Shown: positions 1 through 7,833 of the stretch, in pieces
Layout: every line of letters starts with the position of its first letter
Numbering within the stretch: position 1 is the stretch's first letter
NCBI RefSeq assembly: GCF_000377765.1
Contig: NZ_KB898675.1
Coordinates: 27,383-91,382, forward strand
DNA length: 64,000 bases
Reading direction: 5' to 3'
From: Gracilibacillus lacisalsi DSM 19029
Lineage (GTDB): Bacteria; Bacillota; Bacilli; Bacillales; Amphibacillaceae
Notes under the pieces: generated by a model
What the model was told of the DNA's origin: nothing
The model's input: the letters and a program-made list of their open reading frames with translations, nothing else
Databases searched by the model: none
Translations under genes and position numbers: made by a program

Positions 1-472
1 CAAAATGATTGAAAATGGTGTGCAAATGGCAAGGGATGGTTATAGTGTAACTGAAATTGTCCAACAATTAAGATCATATCCAGCGTTTGCCCAAATGTAC
101 CTGATGCCACAAAGCTTTGACCAACTAAGGAAAAGTGGTAGAGTAAGTGCGGCACAATCCATATTTGCGTCATTATTAAACATTCACTTAATACTTGGCT
201 TTGATGATGGAAAGGTTGTTGTCAAAGATAAAGTACGGATTAAAAAGCGAGCGAAACGAAAAATGTTTCAATTATTGGATGATGCAATGGATAAATATCA
301 TTTAAAAGAAATTTGTATACTACACGCAGGTGTCAAAGACCAAGCGTACAAATGGAAAGATGAAATCGAAAAACTACATGCAGAACTAAAAGTTAACATT
401 CAAACCCTCGTTCCAGTAGCAGGTGTTCACACCGGTCACGGTACCATGTGTTTGGCATGGTTAAGGGATTAA
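1..472 (+). CDS. DegV family protein, C-terminal part (cut by window edge)
   Basis: The frame is already open at the left edge and stops at TAA 470-472, so about 155 of the roughly 280 residues usual for DegV proteins are present. The visible part has the C-lobe pattern of the family: 'LRKSGRVSAAQ', then 'LNIHLILGFDDG', a basic stretch 'KVRIKKRAKRK', and the closing 'VAGVHTGHGTMCLAW', which corresponds to the G-P-G-containing loop near the end of DegV proteins. Family members bind one fatty acid between two alpha/beta lobes, and some (FakB type) hand it to a fatty acid kinase. The substrate here cannot be judged because the N-lobe is missing. No downstream partner gene is seen; a repeat-rich gap follows. 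Confidence 0.85.
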   Translation, partial: KMIENGVQMARDGYSVTEIVQQLRSYPAFAQMYLMPQSFDQLRKSGRVSAAQSIFASLLNIHLILGFDDGKVVVKDKVRIKKRAKRKMFQLLDDAMDKYHLKEICILHAGVKDQAYKWKDEIEKLHAELKVNIQTLVPVAGVHTGHGTMCLAWLRD

Positions 473-577
473 ACTATGAGCGTTAAATAGCTGCAGGTTA
501 TCCATAAACTGCGCAGTATCTCTCTTGAGGAGCTGCTCTGTCCATCCTCCCATAGAGAGTGCACCGAATACCGCTTC

Positions 578-692
578 GGCAGAATACTGCGCTTTCCGTG
601 GGCACGGCCTCAGCTAACTTGGTAAAGAAAAGCACTTTACCAAGTGGATCTTCGGCTCGCGTGAGTTCCCACAGGAGTCTCCGTATTCTGCC
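578..692 (+). repeat. Palindromic intergenic element, copy A
   Basis: The element is bounded by the perfect 10-bp inverted repeat GGCAGAATAC (578-587) and GTATTCTGCC (683-692). Inside lie TTTCCGTGGG and CCCACAGGA arms, the conserved block CAGCTAAC, an apical stem TTGGTAAAG/CTTTACCAA with a 7-nt loop, and the conserved block GTGGATCTTC. The whole unit can fold as one long hairpin. Copy B at 880-985 has the same flanking blocks but a different apical stem. Related GC-richer elements occur between genes in many Bacillaceae; I know of no assigned function. Confidence 0.7.
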
Positions 693-879
693 TACGCTAT
701 TTTTGTTATCTGATTATAGAAAGAAATGAACTCATGGAACTAAAATTTTCTGTTTAATTACAGTGCTAATCGGCTGTGAATACATCTTTAGCATAGTCGT
801 ATTCTATGCTAAAGATGGTGGAGAAATCGACTGGTTGATTGCGGAAAAGTGTTGTGGATTATACCTTAACGAAGGCCGT

Positions 880-985
880 CCACTTCAACTCCTGTGGGAT
901 CTGTTTGACCTGAAGATCCACTTTTTCGAGCGATTTTTGCTCGAAAAAGTTAGCTGAAGGGCAAACCCCACGGAAAGGGAAGTGG
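880..985 (-). repeat. Palindromic intergenic element, copy B (inverted)
   Basis: Read on the minus strand this repeats the plan of copy A: TTTCCGTGGG, then TTCAGCTAAC, an apical stem, GTGGATCTTC and TCCCACAGGAGT. The outer arms are CCACTTC (880-886) and GAAGTGG (979-985). The apical stem TTTTTCGAGC (922-931) pairs perfectly with GCTCGAAAAA (939-948) across a 7-nt loop. Its sequence is almost wholly different from the stem in copy A. Confidence 0.7.
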
Positions 986-1127
986 GCAGCCGGAGTGGTA
1001 GTTATCATCACGATATATGTCAAAATTATCTTTTAGGTGACCGCACATCTAATTACCACGCTACTTCAGACAGAACTTTCATTACTTCACAGTATGTATC
1101 TACTCTGAATTAAAGCAAGGTGGAAAG

Positions 1128-1161
1128 ATCAAGTTTTTCTTATTGGAAAAACTTGATTTTT
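1128..1161 (+). terminator. Intrinsic terminator-like hairpin upstream of the trans-sulfuration enzyme
   Basis: ATCAAGTTTTTC (1128-1139) pairs with GAAAAACTTGAT (1146-1157), followed by TTTTT. No plus-strand gene ends nearby, and the hairpin lies 60 nt before the start at 1222. It may end a transcript from the repeat region or act as a leader attenuator. The downstream 1162-1221 segment shows no obvious antiterminator. Confidence 0.55.
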
Positions 1162-1221
1162 GCGTTAAAGTAGTATTATTAGAAAAAAGTCAGAATGTTT
1201 AGATAGAGAGGGCGAGCAACA

Positions 1222-2358
1222 ATGGGACAAGGATTTGATACGAAATCTGTGCACGTAACAATGAAAAGAAAAGAAAGTGTACCAACAAAAGTAACACCCA
1301 TTCATCAAACATCAGCTTTCACCTTCGAAAACCTAGAAGATATTGAGAATTTCTATAAGGGTGAACGAGAATATCTGTATACGAGAGTAGGGAACCCCAA
1401 CACAGATGAACTAGGTCATGCTGTAGCAAAACTAGAGGCAGCACCAGCAGGAATCGCTTCTTCTTCAGGACTGTCAGCAATCATGGTCGGAATGCTTTCC
1501 ATTGCAAAAGCAGGAGATCATATTATAGCGTCAGAAGACTTATATGGTGGTACGTATGAATTGCTAGCAAATGAACTAACCGCATTTGGTATTGAAGTAA
1601 GTTTTGTCTCCTTCGAAAATGATCTGGAACAGAATATTCGAGAAAATACAGTATTACTATATACCGAATCGATTACCAATCCACTTTTACGAGTTGAAAA
1701 TATAGAAAAGGTAGTCGAAATTGCTAAGAAGCATAACTTGAAGACAATGATAGATAACACATTTGCCACTCCTTATTTATTACAACCTTATGCAATGGGA
1801 GTTGATCTTGTCGTACATAGTGCAACCAAATACCTAGGTGGACATAGTGATATTACAGCGGGTGTGTTAGCAGGTGACGAAGATTTGATTGCAAAAGCCA
1901 AAACAAAAATGGTCAATTTAGGCTCGAATTTAAGTCCATTTGAAGCATGGTTAACAGTTAGAGGTCTTAAAACATTAAGTGTTCGTATGGAACGTCATGT
2001 AAAAAATGCAGCCAAATTAGCAGATGCACTAGCTGAACATCCCGCTGTAGATAAAGTCTATTACCCGGAATTTGTCTCAGAAAAAGGCAATGGAGCTATT
2101 GTGACGATTGACATTACGAACAATGCCGATATTGCAACTTTTTTTGAGTCATTAGATTGGATCAAAATTGTGGCGACATTGGCTGGGGTAGAAACAACGG
2201 TATCTTATCCAATTGGTACTTCTCATCGAAACTTGCCAGAGTCGTCTCAACAAGCATTAGGAATAACAAAAGGCTTAATCAGAATTTCGGTTGGAATTGA
2301 AGATGCAGCGGATATTATTTCTACGATGAAACATGCTTTAGATCAATCAAAAAAATGA
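1222..2358 (+). CDS. Trans-sulfuration family PLP enzyme (cystathionine gamma-synthase / methionine gamma-lyase type)
   Basis: This 378-residue protein belongs to the Cys/Met metabolism PLP-dependent family (fold type I) and is of full length. The PLP lysine is K203 in 'HSATKYLGGHSD', with D178 ('MIDNTFATP') expected to contact the pyridine nitrogen and Y53 in 'YLYTRVGNPN' the phosphate of the neighbouring subunit. The family includes cystathionine synthases and lyases, homocysteine synthases and methionine gamma-lyase; sequence alone does not separate these here. ATG 1222 follows a purine-rich 'GAGAGGGCGAG' with suitable spacing. The next gene, a reductase, starts 9 nt after the stop, so the two are probably co-transcribed. 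No S-box or T-box leader could be recognised upstream. Confidence 0.88.
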   Translation: MGQGFDTKSVHVTMKRKESVPTKVTPIHQTSAFTFENLEDIENFYKGEREYLYTRVGNPNTDELGHAVAKLEAAPAGIASSSGLSAIMVGMLSIAKAGDHIIASEDLYGGTYELLANELTAFGIEVSFVSFENDLEQNIRENTVLLYTESITNPLLRVENIEKVVEIAKKHNLKTMIDNTFATPYLLQPYAMGVDLVVHSATKYLGGHSDITAGVLAGDEDLIAKAKTKMVNLGSNLSPFEAWLTVRGLKTLSVRMERHVKNAAKLADALAEHPAVDKVYYPEFVSEKGNGAIVTIDITNNADIATFFESLDWIKIVATLAGVETTVSYPIGTSHRNLPESSQQALGITKGLIRISVGIEDAADIISTMKHALDQSKK

Positions 2359-2367
2359 GGTGATCCC

Positions 2368-3123
2368 ATGAAATATGCCGTTATAACAGGTACTTCAAAA
2401 GGTCTTGGTGCATCGATAGCAAAACAGCTAATGGAAGCTTCTGTTCATGTGATTGGACTTGCCAGAGGAAAAAATCAAGAATTGGAAAATGCTGATTTGC
2501 CAGGCAACTATATGCATTATCAAGTCGATTTATCTGATATCGAACAAACAGAAGTAACGTTTCAAAACATCATTTCCTTTTTGAAGGAGCAGCCAGTAGA
2601 ATCCTTGCAATTAGTGCAAAATGCAGCATTAGTCTCGCCAATTGAACAAGCAGGGAAACAAGACATTGCACAGTTAACTGCCCATGTCCATGTCAATTTA
2701 TTAGCCCCAATGGTAGTGACTAATTTATGGTTGGATGCCTGGCGTGATACAGACTTATCATTGGTTATAGCTAATGTAACTTCAGGAGCAGCCAATCGAT
2801 CTGTATATGGCTGGAACGCGTATGGAAGCACAAAAGCAGGATTAGATCGTTACACGGATACAGTAGCATTGGAACAAGAAACGCTAGGGACTGGCCATAA
2901 AGTTTTTTTATTCGATCCAAGTATTATGGACACTGATATGCAAGGTGAAATCCGCTCTGCAGATCCAAGCCAGTTTGTAGATGTTAATCAATTTAAAAAT
3001 TATAAAGCAGAAAATAAACTCCGTGATACAGATGTAGTTGCAAAAGTATTAGTCGACCGATTATTAAATGAAGCATCGATACAAAATGGGGAGTATTACA
3101 GTGTGAAAGATATTTTTAAGTAG
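2368..3123 (+). CDS. yueD: Short-chain dehydrogenase/reductase, YueD-like (benzil reductase family)
   Basis: A 251-residue classical SDR. The cofactor motif TGTSKGLG lies at residues 7-14, and the catalytic set is Ser139 in 'ANVTSGAA' with Tyr152 and Lys156 in 'AYGSTK'. The 'VQNAALVSP' segment replaces the usual NNAG. Overall it resembles Bacillus YueD, annotated as (S)-benzoin-forming benzil reductase; the natural substrate of these enzymes is not established. ATG 2368 is preceded by AGGTGAT. It lies 9 nt behind the PLP enzyme gene and is probably in the same transcript. The short cytosolic enzyme has no signal sequence. Confidence 0.85.
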   Translation: MKYAVITGTSKGLGASIAKQLMEASVHVIGLARGKNQELENADLPGNYMHYQVDLSDIEQTEVTFQNIISFLKEQPVESLQLVQNAALVSPIEQAGKQDIAQLTAHVHVNLLAPMVVTNLWLDAWRDTDLSLVIANVTSGAANRSVYGWNAYGSTKAGLDRYTDTVALEQETLGTGHKVFLFDPSIMDTDMQGEIRSADPSQFVDVNQFKNYKAENKLRDTDVVAKVLVDRLLNEASIQNGEYYSVKDIFK

Positions 3124-3152
3124 GTTATCACCCATTTTCCGTCATAACACTG

Positions 3153-3180
3153 ACCATTTTCTTTCCTCTTACATAGTTTA
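3153..3180 (+). promoter_or_regulatory. Sigma-K-type promoter of the YjcZ-like gene
   Basis: AC (3153-3154), a 17-bp spacer, then CATAGTTTA (3172-3180) fits the sigma-K form AC-N16/17-CATAnnnTA exactly. It lies about 30 bp before the start codon at 3211 and implies late mother-cell expression. The same arrangement precedes yabG. Confidence 0.65.
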
Positions 3181-3210
3181 TAAGTGTAAGTATTATAAGG
3201 AGGGATATAG

Positions 3211-3315
3211 ATGGGTGCACAACAATATGGTTATGGCTCAGGTTTTGCGCTAATCGTCGTGTTGTTTATTCTCTTAATCATCATTGGTGCTTCTTGGGGA
3301 TACGGCGCGTACTAA
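3211..3315 (+). CDS. YjcZ-family small sporulation membrane protein
   Basis: A 34-residue protein starting at ATG 3211 behind a strong AAGGAGGG. It has a Gly/Tyr-rich head 'MGAQQYGYGSGF', one hydrophobic helix 'ALIVVLFILLIIIG', and the tail 'SWGYGAY'. This is the compact layout of the YjcZ family found in spore formers, whose members are short single-span proteins made during sporulation. The promoter at 3153-3180 supports mother-cell expression and a perfect terminator follows at 3363-3394. The molecular role is unknown. Confidence 0.88.
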   Translation: MGAQQYGYGSGFALIVVLFILLIIIGASWGYGAY

Positions 3316-3362
3316 TTTAACAAGAGAATAGGCTTTCTCAACAGCTAGCCTGACAAAACATG

Positions 3363-3394
3363 ACCCGTTTCATTACAAGAATGAAGCGGGTTTT
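3363..3394 (+). terminator. Intrinsic terminator after the YjcZ-like gene
   Basis: ACCCGTTTCATT (3363-3374) pairs with AATGAAGCGGGT (3380-3391) with one G-U pair, followed by TTTT. Confidence 0.8.
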
Positions 3395-3517
3395 AAATAT
3401 GTTGTAAGCTTGTCTATCATTAAATTACTGAGTATTTTCTTACACATCTTTTCAGCAAAATATGATAAACTTTATAGAGATGAAATTTGGCAAAGGGATT
3501 TAGAAAGGAAGTTTTAA

Positions 3518-4279
3518 ATGATCACTAGAAAAAGTAAACGTGAAATAGAAATGATGCACGAAGCTGGTAAATTACTGGCACGTTGTCATAAAGAAATTGC
3601 AAAGCGAATTAAACCAGGCGTAACAACGAAAGAAATCGATGCATTTGTAGACTCCTTTTTGGCTGAACATGGCGCAACTCCAGAACAAAAAGGATACAAC
3701 GGTTATCCATATGCTACTTGTGCTTCTATAAATGATGAAATTTGCCATGGCTTTCCACGTGATGAAAAGCTAGTGAGTGGTGATATTGTGACGATCGATA
3801 TGGTTGTCAACCTCAATGGTGGTTTGGCAGATTCTGCATGGACATATGTAGTTGGTGAACCAGATGAAAAAACAAAGAATTTATTAGAAGTAACCAAAAC
3901 TTCCCTATATAAAGGTATTGAACAAGCAATGCCTGGAAATCGAATCGGTGATATTGGTCATGCTATTCAACAATATGCGGAAGCAGAAGGCTATTCAGTA
4001 GTTCGTGAGTTTACAGGGCATGGAATTGGTCCGACGATTCATGAAGATCCACAAATTCCGCATTTTGGTTTGGCTGGCAAAGGACCGCGTCTTAAAGAAG
4101 GTATGGTCATCACCATCGAGCCAATGATTAATGAAGGTGTATGGCAAAGTAAAATGGATGATAACAATTGGACTGCACGTACGGTCGATGGGGAACGTTC
4201 CGCACAATTTGAACACACATTAGTGATTTCTGAGGAAGGGCCAATTATTTTAACAGATCAAGACAATATCGAAGAATAA
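3518..4279 (+). CDS. map: Methionine aminopeptidase, type I (YflG/MapB-like)
   Basis: A 253-residue cytosolic enzyme that removes the initiator methionine from new proteins. All five metal ligands of the pita-bread fold can be seen: Asp94 ('TIDMVV'), Asp105 ('LADSAWTY'), His168 ('FTGHGIG'), Glu201 ('TIEPMI') and Glu232 ('FEHTLV'); His78 ('ICHGFP') is the conserved substrate-side histidine. The 'TIDMVV' and 'GLADSAWTY' versions, and a position outside any ribosomal protein operon, fit the second Bacillus enzyme (YflG) better than the essential map next to adk-infA. ATG 3518 follows AAGGAAG. The gene stands before azlC with a 21-nt gap. Confidence 0.92.
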   Translation: MITRKSKREIEMMHEAGKLLARCHKEIAKRIKPGVTTKEIDAFVDSFLAEHGATPEQKGYNGYPYATCASINDEICHGFPRDEKLVSGDIVTIDMVVNLNGGLADSAWTYVVGEPDEKTKNLLEVTKTSLYKGIEQAMPGNRIGDIGHAIQQYAEAEGYSVVREFTGHGIGPTIHEDPQIPHFGLAGKGPRLKEGMVITIEPMINEGVWQSKMDDNNWTARTVDGERSAQFEHTLVISEEGPIILTDQDNIEE

Positions 4280-4300
4280 GCTAAAGGGGAAAAAGTTGTA

Positions 4301-5014
4301 ATGAGCCTAGAGGAGAAACAGGTAATCAAGATGCAGATAAGAGATGGGTTCATTGCCGGATCACCAATTGTTGTAGGCTATTTACCGATAGCAATTGCTT
4401 ACGGTGTTTTAGCGAAGCAGGCAGGGATGACATTAATGGAACTTACTGGTATGAGTCTCCTTGTCTATGCTGGTGCAGCTCAGTTTATGGGCGCAGGTAT
4501 GATTGGTCTTGGTGTTAGTGCTCTAGAGATTATCATTGCGACGTTCGTTTTAAACTTCCGTCATTTTGTCATGAGCCTATCTTTTATTAATCAAATTAAG
4601 CAGTATGCAATGAAGTGGAAATTTGGTTTATCATTGGGCTTAACCGATGAAACCTTTTCCGTTTCATCTATTTATAAAAAACAGGGAAATCAGGCATATG
4701 GATACTTTTTCTATGGAACGATTATGCTTACTTCCTATCTATCTTGGGTTTTGGGCTCGTTCCTTGGTGGTGTGCTCGGTGATATTATTCCTCAAAACTT
4801 AAGTCAGAGTATGGGTGTTGCGCTATATGCAATGTTTATAGGATTATTGATTCCTTCGATACGAAAATATAAACGAATTGCGATTATAAGTATTGCTGCA
4901 ATGTTAATCAACTATATAGTAAGCCCATACATAGGAGATGGCTGGGGGATTGTAGTGGGTACTGTCCTAGGTGCATGTATCGGTATTTTCGTATTAGAGG
5001 AGGAGAAATTATGA
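4301..5014 (+). CDS. azlC: AzlC-family branched-chain amino acid exporter, large subunit
   Basis: A 237-residue integral membrane protein with several hydrophobic helices and the AzlC hallmarks 'LVYAGAAQFMGAGM', 'TFVLNFRHFVMSLSF' and 'LGLTDETFS'. With AzlD it forms a two-subunit exporter for branched-chain amino acids; 4-azaleucine resistance gave the family its name. ATG 4301 is preceded by AAGGGGA. The stop codon overlaps the azlD start as ATGA at 5011-5014, so the subunits are translationally coupled. It follows map closely and may be read from the same promoter. Confidence 0.9.
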   Translation: MSLEEKQVIKMQIRDGFIAGSPIVVGYLPIAIAYGVLAKQAGMTLMELTGMSLLVYAGAAQFMGAGMIGLGVSALEIIIATFVLNFRHFVMSLSFINQIKQYAMKWKFGLSLGLTDETFSVSSIYKKQGNQAYGYFFYGTIMLTSYLSWVLGSFLGGVLGDIIPQNLSQSMGVALYAMFIGLLIPSIRKYKRIAIISIAAMLINYIVSPYIGDGWGIVVGTVLGACIGIFVLEEEKL

Positions 5015-5307
5015 TGATTTGGGTCATTATTATTGGAATGGCGCTTGTCACAGTGATTCCCCGAATAATCCCAGCCTTTATCGTTGATTTCATTCAATTT
5101 CCTGATTGGGTGAATAAGTGGTTACAAGCCATTCCATATGCAGCATTAGGTGCACTGATATTTCCGGGAATTATGACAGTCGTACCAGACCAACCATATA
5201 TTGGTGTCGCTGCAGGAATAGTGGCAATTTTGCTGGCTTGGCTCCGAATTCATGTTATTTTAGTTGTATTAAGTGCGATTTTAACAGTGTTTCTTTTAAC
5301 CATTTAA
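5011..5307 (+). CDS. azlD: AzlD-family branched-chain amino acid exporter, small subunit
   Basis: A 98-residue membrane protein with about four hydrophobic segments and the family pattern 'TVIPRIIPAF' near the N-terminus, then 'WLQAIPYAALGALIFPG'. I start it at ATG 5011 because AGAGGAGGAG lies just upstream and because that gives the ATGA overlap with azlC; an in-frame ATG at 4975 would lie inside azlC without a ribosome binding site. It is the partner of AzlC in branched-chain amino acid export. The next gene, a GNAT, starts 18 nt later. Confidence 0.9.
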   Translation: MMIWVIIIGMALVTVIPRIIPAFIVDFIQFPDWVNKWLQAIPYAALGALIFPGIMTVVPDQPYIGVAAGIVAILLAWLRIHVILVVLSAILTVFLLTI

Positions 5308-5325
5308 ATGTTAGGGTGTTAACAC

Positions 5326-5868
5326 ATGTATTATATTAGAAAAGCACGTATCGAAGACGCGCAAGCTATTGCGGAGGTTCATGTACATAGTTGGAAAGCA
5401 ACTTATCAGAATTTAATTAATGAACATGATTTATCCAATACAACAGTTGAACATCGACAAATCTATTGGGAAACGATCCTGAAGTTGCCGAGACAGCAAC
5501 AACCAGTGACAGTGATTGAGGAAGAGGGAGAAATTGTCGGGTTTATTTCAGGAGGCAAGGAAAGAACTGATCGTTTTGGTTATGATGGGGAAATTTTTGC
5601 AATTTATTTATTACCATCCCATCAAAGAAAAGGTCTAGGAAAACGTTTGTTAAAAGCTTTCGCGGAAGAAATGAAAGAATTAGGCTACCAGTCATTATTA
5701 ATTTGGGTATTAACAAATAATCCTACTCATCAGTTTTACTTACAATTTGGGGCTGAGAAAATCGAGCAAGAACAAACAACGATTGGTCATGGCACATATC
5801 AGGAAACAGCATACGGTTTTGTGAATATTGACACTCTCATAGATAAATTAATTGCAAAAGGACTGTAA
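5326..5868 (+). CDS. GNAT family N-acetyltransferase
   Basis: A 180-residue single-domain acetyltransferase. The acetyl-CoA loop is 'RKGLGKRLL', preceded by the beta-strand segment 'IFAIYLLPSHQ', and the C-terminal part 'LTNNPTHQFYLQFGAEK' is the usual GNAT motif B. The first residues 'IRKARIEDAQAIAEVHVHSW' are typical of bacterial GNATs that act on small molecules. The substrate is unknown. The gene follows azlD by 18 nt and is followed by an intrinsic terminator that overlaps its last codons. Confidence 0.88.
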   Translation: MYYIRKARIEDAQAIAEVHVHSWKATYQNLINEHDLSNTTVEHRQIYWETILKLPRQQQPVTVIEEEGEIVGFISGGKERTDRFGYDGEIFAIYLLPSHQRKGLGKRLLKAFAEEMKELGYQSLLIWVLTNNPTHQFYLQFGAEKIEQEQTTIGHGTYQETAYGFVNIDTLIDKLIAKGL

Positions 5869-5892
5869 CCTAATTTGGATACAGTCCTTTTT
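5856..5892 (+). terminator. Intrinsic terminator after the GNAT gene
   Basis: AAAAGGACTGTA (5856-5867) pairs with TACAGTCCTTTT from 5880, followed by T. The left arm includes the stop codon. The A- and T-rich flanks could work in both directions, which suits the convergent cation efflux gene. Confidence 0.8.
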
Positions 5893-5934
5893 GATGTCCA
5901 GGTATTGATCATGTGGATAAAGTTGAGTTCACTG

Positions 5935-6010
5935 TCCCACGTCCATAACGCCCTCAGAAACTAGGCGACTTCATCCATGCTCTACGATACGAAACAGTCT
6001 GCCTTCGCTT
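5935..6010 (+). repeat. Decayed copy of the GCGCCC/GGCGACTTC element
   Basis: The segment around 5949-5975 reads CGCCCTCAGAAACTAGGCGA then CTTCA, matching the left end of the full element at 32343-32485 (GCGCCCAAAAACTAGGCGAC). The right end is not recognisable. It sits between two convergent genes. Confidence 0.55.
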
Positions 6011-6083
6011 ACCATTTTCTACAACGAATAATAGAAATAGCATATTGGTTTGATAGTGATTTCCTATCTCTCAACATAAGACC

Positions 6084-6959
6084 TTATTGTTCGTTTTCGT
6101 ATGGTTCAATATGAATATGGGCATGTGGTACGTCATGCTTTTCTTTTAACTTTTCCTCGATATGATCTGTAATATCGTGACTTTCTTCCACGGTCATATG
6201 TGGATCTACATAAATAGTTGCTTCAATCAGGGCTTGGTTACCATGCAATCTTCCTTTTACATCTTTAATCTCTAATACATCAGGATGGTCATGGATACTT
6301 TTTTTGATTTGATCTAATTCTTTTGGTTGAAATCCATCTGTGAGTGTATGAGTAGCTTCTCTAAAAATATCCCAAGCTGTTTTACAAATAATCAAACCTA
6401 CAATTGCTCCGGCCAAAGGGTCAAGCCAGTATATTTGAAATTGTGCCCCGATAATCCCGACAAATGCCCCAATACTTACAAGTGCGTCGGATTTGTTATC
6501 TTGAGCAGCTGCTTGAAGTGCGCTGCTGTTGATTTTTTTTCCTAAGCGTAAATTATATAGATATACAATAAACATAACAATTGCTGCTCCTAAAGCCGTC
6601 CAAGCGGTTAACATATCTGGTTGTGAAAAATCGCCAGCAATAATGGATTGGACTGTATCAAATAGTACTTGGATACCAACCATCATCATAATGAAGGCAG
6701 CTATGAGTGAAGCAATCATTTCTGCGCGGAAGTGGCCGTAATGATGGTCTTCATCTGGTGGCTTCCGAGATATTTTTAAGCCGATTAATACAGCTATGGA
6801 TGCCACAACGTCAGTGGCGTTATTTAAACCATCAGCACGTAACGCGGAGGAATTACCAATTGTGGCTATGACTAATTTAATAGTGGATAGCAGAATATAT
6901 GTGATAATACTAAGCCATGCCCCTTTTTCTCCTTCTTTATATTTATGATATTGATCCAT
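6084..6959 (-). CDS. Cation diffusion facilitator family efflux protein (MneP/MneS-like)
   Basis: A 291-residue inner membrane antiporter of the CDF family. It has about six hydrophobic helices, the helix-2 metal-site region 'ALRADGLNNATDVVAS', the helix-5 region 'NKSDALVSIGAF', and a C-terminal cytosolic domain ending in 'HAHIHIEPYE'. Bacillus relatives YeaB and YdfM (MneP and MneS) export manganese; zinc or iron cannot be excluded from sequence. I start at ATG 6959 because CGGAGGA stands just upstream; the longer TTG start at 7001 lacks a binding site. It is transcribed alone on the minus strand. Confidence 0.88.
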   Translation of the reverse strand: MDQYHKYKEGEKGAWLSIITYILLSTIKLVIATIGNSSALRADGLNNATDVVASIAVLIGLKISRKPPDEDHHYGHFRAEMIASLIAAFIMMMVGIQVLFDTVQSIIAGDFSQPDMLTAWTALGAAIVMFIVYLYNLRLGKKINSSALQAAAQDNKSDALVSIGAFVGIIGAQFQIYWLDPLAGAIVGLIICKTAWDIFREATHTLTDGFQPKELDQIKKSIHDHPDVLEIKDVKGRLHGNQALIEATIYVDPHMTVEESHDITDHIEEKLKEKHDVPHAHIHIEPYENEQ

Positions 6960-7179
6960 AAGCGTCCTCCGATGTTTCTTATAGTAAGATAAGCTTATCA
7001 AATGAAAGTGTTTTACGTCTACTTTTAGTGTTTCCTAATCACTAAAAAAATTGCTGAAAAAGGATTACCATACGTTTAAGATAACCATTTTCAGGGAATA
7101 TGTTTAATAACCATTAACAAAATGAATTTTTCGTCATAAAATGGTATTCAAGTAGAGCTTAGAAAGGGAGGCGTGCTTC

Positions 7180-7425
7180 ATGAAAAAACATAAGGTGAGT
7201 TATCAATTGAAAGTGTTCCATATGAACTCTAAATCGGTACTTAGAGCTAGAAGAGAGATTCCGTATGAAATTCGTTTAGCGTCACAACTTGTATTGGACG
7301 ATCTTTGTTTTACTTGGAATAAGGCACGCTTGGAAGAAGAAATAAACCAATCTATTGATGATAACAATAAAGAAACATTCAAAAAATTGAGTGAAACATA
7401 TAACAGTTATATATGGGAATCATAA
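7180..7425 (+). CDS. IDEAL domain protein
   Basis: An 81-residue soluble protein. Residues about 31-72 ('LASQLVLDDLCFTWNKARLEEEINQSIDD', given here in two halves: LASQLVLDDLCFTWNK and ARLEEEINQSIDD) match the short helical IDEAL domain, although the name-giving I-D-E-A-L is here I-N-Q-S-I. The domain occurs in small Bacillaceae proteins and at the end of some larger ones; its function is poorly known, with roles as a protein-interaction module suggested. ATG 7180 lies behind GAAAGGGAGG. It stands alone between its own upstream region and a terminator at 7432-7466. Confidence 0.75.
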   Translation: MKKHKVSYQLKVFHMNSKSVLRARREIPYEIRLASQLVLDDLCFTWNKARLEEEINQSIDDNNKETFKKLSETYNSYIWES

Positions 7426-7431
7426 GCGTTT

Positions 7432-7466
7432 ACCTCGTTCGTTAACTCGACGAGGTTTTTATTTTA
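7432..7466 (+). terminator. Intrinsic terminator after the IDEAL gene
   Basis: ACCTCGT (7432-7438) pairs with ACGAGGT (7450-7456), followed by TTTTATTTT. Confidence 0.75.
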
Positions 7467-7833
7467 CATAAAACCATATAATGCGCGGTCACGATTTGAT
7501 CTCTTCCGTTCTTCCTTTGAGAATGCTGACATATGTTCAGGTAGAATAGTTCGCAAGTGCAACATCTACTCAAACAAAAATTACTTTCGTAGTGTTTTCT
7601 ATGCTGTCGTTCTACTCCTACCGAAGGAGATATCCCTGGAAGCGCCGTTCTGTTCCAAGGAAAAAGTCTTCTCCATCTGAGGATAATCAGAACTTTCGTG
7701 ACTCGATGCAGGTGTCTACTATACCTTTTTAATAGGCATTTTAATTCTCTCCATCTATATGGATTCTGTCTAAAATATGTTATAGTAATAAGAGTGTAGA
7801 TTGTTTAGTTGTCATATGGAAAGGGTTATAATA
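7467..7833. other. Intergenic region with a solo 21-bp-module repeat
   Basis: No credible gene. The part 7632-7688 is a single copy of the module series found at 62011-62240. The region just before the start at 7834 is AT-rich and includes TATAGT at about 7785, a possible -10 box; nothing else could be assigned. Confidence 0.5.
7632..7688 (+). repeat. Solo three-module copy of the TCCnnGGA 21-bp repeat
   Basis: Three successive modules start with ATCCCTGGA (7632), TTCCAAGGA (7653) and a weaker CATCTGAGGA (7674), spaced 21 bp apart. They match modules two to four of the 62011-62240 array in order and in the variable positions (for example GGAAGCGCCG and GGAAAAAGT). Confidence 0.65.

Larger units (their letters stand above)
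473..1221. other. Repeat-rich intergenic region
   Basis: About 750 bp without a credible gene. It holds two oppositely oriented copies of one palindromic element (578-692 and 880-985) and an intrinsic-terminator-like hairpin (1128-1161). Open frames here, such as 763-957, run through the palindromes, have no ribosome binding site and encode nothing recognisable. Confidence 0.6.

Noticed and set aside
763..957. A 64-codon open frame in the first repeat-rich gap
   Set aside because: It runs through palindromic copy B, has no ribosome binding site and no recognisable product.
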